Below, piece by piece: positions 51,801-63,800 of a DNA stretch of 64,000 nt. Within the stretch, counting starts at the first letter, position 1, and each line of letters opens with the position of its first letter. The notes under the pieces are model-generated. The model did not search any database and was not told the origin of the DNA. It saw only the letters and a program-made list of their open reading frames with translations. The position numbers were made by a program, and so were the translations under genes. Origin of the DNA: Trichostrongylus colubriformis (lineage: Eukaryota; Nematoda; Chromadorea; Rhabditida; Trichostrongylidae); NCBI GenBank assembly GCA_963978905.1, contig OZ022256.1, forward strand, positions 57,252,646-57,316,645. The letters run 5' to 3'.

Positions 51801-54800
51801 TAAATGTGAATTTTAACGAATGTAAATTTTACGATATGGAATTTTGAGATTTTTAATCCTTGATCCAATTAAATCATCAATTTAGAGAAAAAAGCAAAAC
51901 CAAAAGGCGATAAGAGTATGGATGGAAAGGATTATGACTATTGGACGTTGATGGATTCTGTTTTGTTTTGTTACACAGTTATTACTACTATCGGTGAGTT
52001 GATCAGGCGGCGAATATTCCATTTATAAAACCCCTAACTATTAAGGTTACGGTAATGTCGCTCCACGTACCTTCAATGGTCGGATATTTGTGATACTTTA
52101 TGGTCTGATCGGTGTGCCTTTCACAATGTTAGCGATTGCAAATTTGGGCAAATTCCTGGCTACTGTACTCAAATCATGGACACGGCCATTTGTTAAATGC
52201 GCCAGGTATGGCATAGCTCACTTGTTCTTATAATTATTTAGCCAAACCTCTTCACTAAGTATCGCGCATGGCTCACTCCACTTAATTTTTTTTTCGAGTT
52301 TTGAAGTCAAGCTTTTGTCGGTTTTTTAGTAAGGTCTGATGGCTACAACCGCCACTTAATCCTTGCAAGTTTTTAGGCGATTACGAAGGCGACTTTGCAA
52401 GCCGAAATACACAACCAGAGAAAAGCAACGGCTTATGGAACGAGAGTCGAGGAAATCGGTCAAAGTCAGTCTCCAGTGATTTGTCATTTTTCATCCGCTG
52501 AAGAATATGAGTACAAATGAAGGGCTCATAACTGTTGATGCAGGAACCAAGTGCTGGGTGGAGGGGGTGATGTTGAGGTTTTTGTGGACGTATCGAGTTT
52601 GGTAGTCGAGTGAGGGAGTAGTGATCATTTGATAAAGAATTTAAAAATAAAAATAGTTTCGTAAGTGGCACATGCACACGAATCACAATCATTGATTCAT
52701 CCACGAATTTCCCAATTCACTCCACGATATTCCACACTTTTTTCCCGTCTTCTAGGGAACGATTTTGTACAGGATGGGGCAAAATACGGAAACTAAATTG
52801 ATGCCACCCAAAATCTTCATTTTAGCCTGAACAAAAGAATAACCATTACCGATTTATTCTCCAGAAAAAAACTAAACAAAAAGCATCACTTTTCTTTCAG
52901 AATGATCTCCATTCACTTTGAAACAGGCTCGAAGACGCTTTGCAAATGCTTTGACCGTGACGAAGAGGTAGTTTTCGTCCAACTCATCCCATGCTTCCTC
53001 CAGCGCTGCCTTCAAGGAAATGAGGTCGGGGTTCCGAGCATGCCTTAAACTCGAGGACCTCCATACAGAAATATCGGGTGGGCTGAGGTCTGGTGCAGTT
53101 GGAGGCCATTCATCAAAGGTAACGAAATCTGGGAAGTTCTCCTTGCACGACTCCTGGACAATCATGGCTTTGTGAGCAGGGCCACCGGACCTCAACCCAC
53201 TCGATTTTTCTGTATTCAAGGTCCTCGAGTCTAAGAAATGCTCGAAACCCCGACCTCAATTCCTTGAAGGTAGCGCAGGAGGAAGCATGGGATGAGTTGG
53301 ACGAAGACTACCCCTTCGCCACGGTCAAGGCATTTACAGAGCGTCTTCGAGCCTGTGTCAAAGAGAATGGAGATCGTTCTGCAAGAGAAGTATTGCTTTT
53401 TGTTCAGTTTTTTCCAGAGAGTGAATCTGAAACAATTTTTTTTTGTTTAAAAGCAACTTTAGGGAAAATTCGGACGAAAAGTAAAAGAAGTAGTGAATAT
53501 GAAAGCCGAGATGCCTAGTAGCAGGATAGTATAGAAAAAACGGATGGGCATGGCCAAAAACCCGAGAAATAGGACCTCTTCCCACCGTTGGTTCTAGGCG
53601 CGGACGACCTTTCCGTCAAGAGGTGGGTAGTCCGCATAGGTTTTCCATTGGCATTGCCAAGACGTGAACATGAAGGGATGTTCGGAAATGCGACAGCATC
53701 TATTTTCGTGTGGTGAGCTTCCAGCTAGAAGTGAGAAAGCGCGCTGCGATACTTTCAACCCTGCCGATCTCCTTGACCAACATCACCGTGACCAACCTCT
53801 AATCACGTCGCTCGGAGTCGGGCTGCCCTAAACCAAGGCGGCTTGCCCTGATGAGGCCGCCTCCGCCACTGCTCAAGGGGGCACCTTCCGCGGGGGATTT
53901 CGCCATGCATAGGCCTTTCGGACCCGTAAATTTTCAGTCACTCCCTCCTTCTGGGTTTCCCTGTCACCCACATTATCCCAAACACTGTCTTTAAGCTAGA
54001 ATGAAGATTTGGGTGGCATCACTTTAGTTTCCGTAATTTTGCCCCACCCTGTATTTAACAGAATTTTGTGGTCATTTGCAACTTCTAAAACTTCATAAGA
54101 AAGGGATGCAGTATGTGGATAGTGTATAATATGTGGCCAACAGAACTACAAAATGAAGTTTTTATCGCGCTCGACTTTTCGAAAAAAAATATATATGAAG
54201 GCTTGAAAGAATGTGATGCCTCCTCACTCATTTTGCTGAATGCAAACTCGCCCAAGCTAACCTATGGGCCAACGAATGTTCCATCTCCCACCTTTTCTCG
54301 CCCTTTCAGGTTTTCCGGCGCTGGGGGTTCCCATTATGCGAAGAGCATGAGAATCGATTTTTGCTGTTGAGGGTAGAGATGCTACTTATTATAGTGCCAA
54401 TGAAGTGAAGTGAAATTACCAAAAACTCGAGAAATGGGACCCATAATCTCCCCAATCTCTTCTGTGGCGCACATATTTATATGGAGCACTTTGCAATGTT
54501 GAATATCGAATGGAACCTGCACTTGTGTTGTGTGGCGAGCAAATTAGCACGTGAAAGGTCCACTTTTGGAAGCTTGACAATCAGCGGGTTTCATTACGTA
54601 TATCAGGATTGATTCATTCTTAGTTTCCTCTTGTAATTGGAAAAAGGGTACTCGACGTCTTGTATTACTGATATGTTTCGGCTTTGCAGGTTCTGAAGAA
54701 GGCGATTTGCCGAAACATTTGCAGAATAATTAATACCACAGCAATCTCGGGGGCTCAGCATAAGCGTCTTACGTACGTCTTCTTCGGTTACACGCATATT

Positions 54801-57800
54801 TATGTCATATTTGCTTACTGAGGGTCATAAGCGAAGTTTCACGGGCATATACGAAATCAATAGATATAGAGCTCCCGAAATTGACGACGACAAGGTGGGC
54901 GTCCGAGTGGGTATGGACGCCTGAGTGCTGAGCGAAGAAGCGACATCCATGTGGTCAAGGCCACAGAGTGAAAAGCAGATCTACGTTGGGCGCGCATATT
55001 TGAACTGCGCTCTTACCGCTGGCGGCTGTTCGAATGTTGTGGCGGGAATCCAAGTTGCTCGCTTTGCTTTGGCCGCGGTCGTACTCTGCGATGCCGGCGG
55101 CAGGGCGTGGCTGCGTATATCTGCGTCTCCTCATACGCCACCCTGCCTTATTGCCTGCGTCATCTCTGCACCTCACCCGTGCCACTCTCTCTCGCTGCCT
55201 GTGAACGCAGCCACGCCCTGCCTGCGGTGAGTATGACCGCGGCCTTTGCCTTCAGTTTTTCGAATTACGCTTTGGAATGAAGGAAAAATTTCAAATTTCC
55301 CTCGTACTATATCTAGTAGAGTGATTTTGAGATGGATTAGAATCACGGAATTTCCATGAAAGATTCCTTTAAACAGGGTTTCTTTCACTGCTGTCATATT
55401 CCACCATCCTGAAAGGTCATTCTAGCTAGTTTTACATCCAAGGCTACCATTTGGTGAATAGGACTCCTTCTGGTGTGCAAGTGATCACTTTGTTATGAGA
55501 GTAGTGCTGCTCGACTCAAGGGCTAAAGAGTGGAACAACGGCAACATTCAAGCAGTTGATGTGTACTTACTGCTTCTCGTACATATATGGATTGTGGTGT
55601 CCTATCCACAAGGCCTCTGAAGGCTCTTAGGAACATCACCCTCGTGATCAATCATCTGCATTCGACCTCTTGATCGCAGCCATAATGTTTTTCGTCCTAC
55701 TATGCCTCTCAAGCTGAGCAATTAATCTTCACTGTTGTTTACTTGCCAAATCCTCTTCCATCCATGGGTATCATACCCTCCAACTTGCAATGTATAAATC
55801 ATCAGTTAGGCGCTGAACCACCGCTTAGTACGTAAGCCCTAGCGGATAGGGAAACATAGATCTGATCTACGCACCGAACCTTTCGTAGGGACGCTCTTTT
55901 CCACTGACAATGAAGAACGTAATCCGAGCAAAAACTGCAACTTGCACAACTTAGGTAAAGAATGCCATCAACCAGCAGTATAGTAGAAGGCATATTCATG
56001 AATTGATTTTTGATTTTGTCAATTTTGTGTTTTTTAGCCGAAATCGAACGATGAAGACGGCTCATCGGATACCGACGACGAATTAGATGAGGAGGAGGAT
56101 GCCACTTCAGACGGCATTGTGCTTTTCGTCTCATTCGTGATTTACATCGTCATCGGGTCCTTAGCCATTGCTGCCTATGAGCCAAATATGGGTGTATTTG
56201 AGGTATCGTCAGCTTCGTTATTACACTGATTGATCTAAATCTGAAGAAATTTACTCAAAACCGAAACAGTGTGGAATAAAATTTGGAACCCCAAAAATGG
56301 CTTTCGTCGGACTATGATGGGTTGCTGCATAACTTATGCGGCTTTTTCCAACAATTTCATTTAGCAAAACAATGACAAAAATTCTGCAAATCGTTTTTGA
56401 AGCAACCGTCCATGGAAAAACTAGTTTTTTGTTACTTCCATATTTATGTTGTATTTGCCCAATAAGGGCCGCATGCAAAACTGCACGCGAAAAAGTGAGA
56501 GTACTGCTAAGATAGAGCTTCCCAAATTTATGGCCGGGTGGGTGGGGCCTCTGAGTAAAGGCGCGTCCCGTCGTCCGCTGCGGTTGGGAACGGACTGTGT
56601 ACGTACATCTCTGTTTCGACAATGAGTCTCCGACCACGGCGGACGACGGCGTGGACATTTACTCGGAGGCCCTGCCCACCCAGCCGAGACTTTGTGGTGC
56701 TGTACCTCAGCCAGATTCACATTTTTTTGCGTGTAGCTTTGCATGCGGCCCACATTAGGCAATTGCAACATAAATATATAGGTAATATAAAAACTCATTT
56801 CCCGTGGATGATTCCTTCGAATGATTATTCGGGAGCGTTTTCACCATCGCAATCACGGACTGCTTTCCGTTTGATAGCCTTCGGAACGTCAAAATTTCCA
56901 CTACAAAAAGCAGCATCAAAAAGCCACATTAATTATGCACCAACCTTATAGCATCTAAGGGCGATGGCAATCGACCTGTTCATATAGCCACCTATTGATA
57001 TTGTCAAGGATAACAACTCTGAATTCCATGGTTCGCCCTAATTATTCCACAACGATACGAAGCGGAGGGCACGGGGGGGAGGGGGGAGGGACAGATAGGG
57101 GCTAAAAAGGGGTACGAAGTAGCTGATTACACTCGTGGTATCGGGAGGAACTTAGCGATTTTGCGGCGTCGCATTTTCGCATGCGATACTACGACCTTGA
57201 CACTGTGCAATGCCCTGATTTTCGCGTGCGAAGCCGCGGCACAGCAAAATCGCAAAAATGCAAAATCGCAAGAACGAAAAATCGCAAAATCGCGAAGTCT
57301 GGCGGTAGCCTCAGTGCCCATGACAGGAGAACGAAGTGCGATCAGAGATTGCAATGTTGATATGGGCAGACTAACTCAAACGCGGTGGGGTCGTGCTGGG
57401 AATGTGAGTGGAGCGAATTCAATTCACGGACCTGAGCTCGGCCACCCACGGTCCCAGCCCGACCGCCTCCTCTGGGTGTTCTGGCAAAACCAGAATATTT
57501 TCTCGTTTGATGTCTACGTTTAATTGCATCAGCACCTCGTCGCAGTTTTGGCTTCTCACCACATCTTTGTCAGAAAGCTTCAAAAAGCTTTTAAGGAATT
57601 CACAGGGTGTGTGCAGATATGACAGCGAATCGCGTGGCCGTCCGTCGTGAGCGGCGCGGCCGGTGCGAGTGCCAGTGGCAGGGCATGGCAGCCTTCCAGC
57701 GAGGCAGTGCGGCATGGGTGAAAGCGCAGACGTGAGCAGTCACGCTCGCCCGGCTCCCAAGGGCAATTGATACGGCGAGTCGTAGTGGTTGCCCGCGAAT

Positions 57801-60800
57801 GAAACGCCGCGAAGCGATTCGCTGTCATATCTGTACACACCCGACTTTACATGAGCCCGAAAGTGTAAGACTGGTAGCACAAGCAGTGAAGGGTGAGCAG
57901 TACCTTATCTAAGAAGTGTATGATTGCTTAATGGTGGTCCAGTGCATACGGAATGCAGGGAAATCGGAAAAATCATGTTTTTTAAGCTTGGCCCAAGAGT
58001 CAAAACTGGACACCAAAAATAAACTCAAATCTTCTCGTATTATATGTAATTCCGTCACCCGACAAAGGTTATGCTATCCCAGTGTTAGTTAAGATTAATA
58101 GTCAACAACAACAACCCTATTGAACTTGTTATACTAATCGTAATCTCCGACGCGAAAAGTTATGATCATGATTCAGGCAATCTATTTCAATTTCGTCACT
58201 TTGACGACTATAGGTCTTGGTGACTTGGTACCGCAGAGCGACACCTACCTGGTAAATATAGCAATAATCGATTATTATTAAGCATTACTTGTACATCAAA
58301 TACATAATTTCTCAGGTTATCACACTGGTCTATTGTACAGTTGGATTGGCGTTGACAACGATAGCTATCGAGATTGCAGCCGATACCCTCAAGAAGTTGC
58401 ACTACTTTGGGCGAAAAATGGAGAATGTCGCTAATGTACAAGTGTGGTTCGGCGGCAAAAAGTCAGTGCATTTTTCCACTTTTTATGATTTATCATCGTT
58501 CAGTTAATGCAAAACAGTTATCGTCAAAAGGTAACACGTTTGCGATAATTAGAAAGCAAAGAATGCATATGAGGTCATAATTACTTTTACGTTTTACTTA
58601 GGATGGGAGGGGTGGGGGGGGGGGAGAGCAGTAGACAGCACCGAAGGTCAGTGATCGTCGTCACTGCAAGCTTGATCGCGAGCAAGACGAGACTGGGGAT
58701 ACCAGCTAGTAGGTCCGCCAACGGTGCTGACTCCCGGGCACCAGCTTTTGGAAGGTTATCGGTTTAAGCATAAACAAATGCAAAAAACTAACTAATAAAC
58801 TATCAAACTGACACGCGAAAAAAAGAAACACCAAATTAAATTACAAATTTTGGTTGGACTGCATTTTTCAGCAATTTGACCATGCCAGTTGGAGCTATAG
58901 TAAACCAATAAAACAGTGGCCAAGAAAAAAATATGAAGGGTATCGATTTATTCTTTTGTGCCAACCAGATTTGCATCCAACGTTTTATTGGTCACGTTTC
59001 GAACAAATCATCGTTGTAAAGACCTAAAAATTTAGAGCTCTCAATCTATATCTCATCCGGTGAAGAGCCCTGCCAATTCCCTTTTCCTCAACCTCTGTTA
59101 GATCTTAAAGTCGAAAATAGTCATGCAACAAAACATGCCTAAGTTTCAAGAAGACCGACATGGAATAAAAAGTATCCTTAAGTGTCTTGAACCAAAAGTA
59201 ATCTTCCTGAAAACCGACATCTTGACGTGTAACATGGAAGCGATAAGGTGGTGTTAACAATGTTTGATTTTTGATAATAAAATAACTATGCCAGTGATAA
59301 GGAATGATAACAAACGAAGTAGAATAGCAGTGCAAAAGAATGCTATGAAGGCCATATTTTACGATAGCTCGGGTGAGCACGGTTTCTTTTTGCTGTCATT
59401 AAAATTGCAGTGGCCTATTCATCAAGTTTTAGTTTTGCTAATTTTATTTTCACTGGTATATTATTCTTTTTCCTATAAATGTGAACTATTTCTCAGCATG
59501 ATTGTGATGCACCAAGTATGCATTTTGCCTTAGAAGTCTTAGCTTAATAGTTAGCTTACAGGATCTCAATGAAAGCGTTGGTGAAAAATCTGGGAGATCA
59601 GTTCAATGTGCCGATTGACGAGATAGACACATTGAATCTTGAACAGTTTGTCGATAACGCCATCAAAGTTCAGGAGGGAGAACTGGCAACCTTGAGAGTG
59701 AGTTAATTTCTGTCTTTCCATTTATTTATCAACGAAACGATCAGCTAAAAGATGTTCACGAAGAAGCACCACAAATGAACGAAGGAAACTGTACATTTGG
59801 GAATCTCGTGCTGAAAACATTCTTAGCTTCCATACTGACTGTACCTTTTCTTTCATCTTCCACCTAAAAAGGCACCGGAAAGGACAAGGAAAAGTGAGAA
59901 CTGTTGAATACATGCTATCTGAAACCAAATCTTCCACTTCAGAAAAGTTGATGCGTAGCGAAACTTTCATCGAAAAGGCGCGGTTTGAAGTCTTATTGCG
60001 ATTCCGCAGCACGGCGTGTCGCTCTGCAGTTCATCAGTGGGGCGAGTAGCCAGCAAAGGCGGGACATCGCTCGTGGCCAGCTAATTCCGCCTCTAGCCCG
60101 TCTGCAGCCTAACCCGGCGAGTGATGCAGAGAGGCGCGAGAGAGACGGGGGTTTCTGGGCTTCTATTTTCAAATGGGTTTTTTTCGCCGTTTTATTCCGT
60201 TCTTTTTCTACTGTTTCCCTGCTAATCACCCCTACAAAATTTCCAAATCTACCCGTTCCTGGTCTCGAACAGGTAGAAGTCGAGGGTGATCATGGTACGG
60301 AGGGTAAAAAAGTCCCACAATTCATCATATAAACGGAATCGCATTGGAGCATTGGAAGCCATCGTTGTTGTCGCACGCACTCTCATTTGATCGTGCTATT
60401 TTCGCTCCGCAACGCTCAGCACGTGAGAGGAGACCAGCGTTGCGGAAGGAAATAGCACGCTCAAGCGAGAGTGCGTACGACGACACATGCGTTCGCATAA
60501 TGTTGCGAGCTGTGGCTCAAGCCGAAGAATGTGCTCTTCAATGATAATCCGTGCTTCCATACAACTTACAGTACGTGTGATCAATTCTAGGACGAGACAG
60601 CACCGTCTAGACACAAATCAATGGTCGTAAGTCATAACGTAAGCGAATCACACTTCTACTATGCGCTGCTAAATGCGCTCTATCTGCAACATCTGTCTAT
60701 CTTACAACTAATATTTCTTGCCAATCAACAACATTTTCAATGAAAATCATCCATTGCAATTAACCAAATGAAATCCATTCTAGGTGGATAAAACCTGGAT

Positions 60801-63800
60801 GAAATCGAATTATTGGCAAGCGATCGAGTCAGGAACGATGCACTATGTGGACGATGACGATTTGGTCACACTACAAAGCAATCGTAATTATTATTCTGAA
60901 TTCTAAAATAGGGAGGCTGATATCACACGCCAATGACTACCTCGTACGTGGGCGTGAGGGCTTCGTATCTGATGATCGCCGGCTGCAAAAATTGGCGATC
61001 GAAAGGAGATCGAGGCCAACTTCTCTTCAATTAAAATTTAATTCAATCCTCTCTTATCTTCCTACAGTTCGAGAAAAACGCTAGGGAGGGAATCCTTCTT
61101 GTTGCATCTCGAAAAATCTCAATATTTTCTCTGAAAAAAAGCACATCTATACTGCTATCAGAAAATAATCACCCCGAGCGTTCCCTATGATCATTTCCTT
61201 TAGCTCAGTTCATCATTCGTTTATTTTTTTTTGTTTCGGTTTTTCATTTAGCGAAATTTGTTTCCTAATGTATGTCTGTCATCTGTCTGCGTTAACAGCT
61301 TCATACACCATCCACCTATTTGAGTTCTACCGTATCTTTGCTCAATCATATCTGTTCTCCTCATTTTCATTTCATTTAAACGCAGGGACATCTTCACAGT
61401 GCGAGTGTTTGGTGTGTCAATCTCAGTTTTTCATCCTACCGTACTCTTGAATTTGAGTTACAACACAGTACACCTGTTCATCTTGTGACACGACCGGATC
61501 GATTATCGATCGATTTGTTGTCATTTTTGTCGTCTTCCACAGCTTTCTTCAGGTTATGTTCATTTGGTTTGTGATCAGTTTTCCCGATGTTTTTTTTCAA
61601 CACCTCACTATTACACCGAAAACTTTCTATTCCACCAGCATCACCCATTCATCACCTGTGTCGATTTGTTTATTTGTTTGTTTGTCCGTATAATGACGTT
61701 CAATTACAATGTTTGGTTCGATAATGCTCGTATTTTGAAATTTTATAAATTGTGTACATCGTGAATAAAGGCGAGTACCTTCTCAAGAGCTGACCTTCTT
61801 CTAGTTTTATCAGAATAAAATGACCTAATTGATGGGAAGTGGACTCCCTCTCTACTATGCATGGACAGCGAGCGAGAACGACATAGTGGGAAGTGGCGGC
61901 GCCGCCACATGAATGATCCGGTGTTCAATTCCTCCATCAATTCCCGCTCAATCCAACTGAATTTTCCATTCCATGTGCGCCATTTGCTTTGCCTGACTCA
62001 ACGACAAAAGTGGGATTCTGACTTGTTCGCCGATTGGCTGCAGTAAGTTACTCATGAGTAAAGTGGGAATATTTGATGATTTTGTTGTCTCGAGCGGAAA
62101 TCGAGCGTCCGACGACTACTCTAACATTGTTTTTGCTGAAAAAAAAGTGTTGAAAAAACTGCATTAACTTTGCACCGACCCATTAGTTGGCTGCTGCAGG
62201 ATTTTGTCATGAAAGGGCGTTATAGGACGTTATACCGATGAACACATTCACTTATTTCAGCTAGGTGTATGACCGAGGTGCCTTTTGCTGTCTCCGCCAG
62301 ATCCTTTCAGTCATCATCAGTTTTCTCTGTGCATTGTAGGAAGAGAATGCTCATAGTGAACCCGTCTACTATACGCAGCTATGCTTGCTAGAGCGGGAAG
62401 GAATCGCTTATAGTCACATCTGCTTGAGCTGCAATCGTATGTAGGGCACTTCCAGGTGTCGGAGAAAATAGACGCTCTGGCACGAATCCCCCACCCCTTT
62501 ATGGATCAAATGCGACACTCTTCCCCCTTTTTGGCATCTACAATACTAGTAAGTGTGATTGTATAGCTGCAATGTATTTTGTTGCTATGTGTTCTCACCT
62601 GAAGCAAAATGATTTTCATTTCACATTTCTACGCTGTGAAATACCCATCACTTCTTATCTACTTATTGGAAGTTTGGATTGTAGTGCTCATCGCTGACCT
62701 CTGCATATACGACCCCCATCCTGTCCGGTCAAATACCACCCCTCGTCGAAGAAGCCTCAACAGTAGTGGTTTGGGGGCAGAAGGATTTGACCTCAGCCTG
62801 CCACCCTTCAACAGCCTGTGGCCTTTGACCCTTTTGAGAGAAGTTATTTAGACCATTAGTTCATGCGAATCCTATCCTCCGTACAAGTCTGTTCCGCTTC
62901 ATGACTGGGTGATGCTACCGTGAAATAATACTCAAAAGAGGAGAATTTCAAAATCGAAAGAAAATTCAAATAAAGCCTTCATACCTCAGAAAATATCCGA
63001 TTTATCAAGCTAAAATGTCACATTAACTTCTCAATTAAGTATTCGTACGATGATCTGACCGTTTTTCAAAATATCTCTGGAGAAAGTTATTAGGCTCTAC
63101 TGGTGTGTCCCAACCATCACTCAGAGAGTGTGTTACAAGTGTTCGGGTGATTAGTTTGGGGTCAGGTCATCCATAAGTGGGTTTACCTCACAAGGCGATT
63201 GATTTACTACTTTTCAAAGTCTTGGTTACTTAGACGGTCTACTTATGTCAAAGATAAAGGTCGAATAGTAAGGGCAGGTATTTGTGAAGTTAAATATGTA
63301 GTAAAGTTGAATGTCTCTTACCTAAATGATTAAGTTAGGGCATCTTCCATCAAATACAATTTCTAACTAAAAGCAAGTGCGATCCATAATGAAGGTGGAA
63401 GCCAGTCATTGCAACAGTCCATAATAAAATGTTTAGTCTCATAAGAATGTTAATTTCGTCGTTTCCATGGTGATTTACCCTCCACACAACATTGGTGAGC
63501 TGACCTCCAGAAACACTGGTCGGAACACTTGCACACCACCCTCACTCAGAGGATGGCGGTATGTTGTACGATGGTGTGATGGCTGCGTGGTGAGTTCTTT
63601 CTGTGAGGAGGGCAAAGAGTTCAGCGTGCTCGGAAAATTTGTCAACTGTACATGACAGTGCAATGGAAGGCACAAGACGATCATCAGCGGCTTGCATGGG
63701 CGGCGCGACTGATTACGGTCCTCTCGATGATCAAATCCTATGGGCGAATTTCGAGAAAAATCTATATAAAACCCAGGCGCCCTACCTGCTATGTACTTTG

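Larger units (their letters stand above)
52770..54051. mobile_element. Tc1/mariner-type element with about 52-bp terminal inverted repeats
   Basis: The left end CAGGATGGGGCAAAATACGG recurs inverted at the right end, and the match goes on for about 50 bp to the sequence near TCTTCAT. Each end is flanked by TA, the target duplication of Tc1/mariner elements. The interior holds two transposase C-terminal remnants in opposite orientation and another dispersed repeat. It lies in the channel intron 52465-56037. It is non-autonomous. Confidence 0.88.

Noticed and set aside
59985..60332. A 115-codon plus-strand frame.
   Set aside because: It is not reachable in phase from the channel donor at 59697, shows no domain and overlaps equally long minus-strand frames.
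60884..60911. A 28-nt intron joining the 60784 exon to an open frame at 60912-61083.
   Set aside because: The ends are GT and AG and the phase works, but 28 nt is below the size normally spliced in nematodes. Splicing to 63842 also fits the phase.
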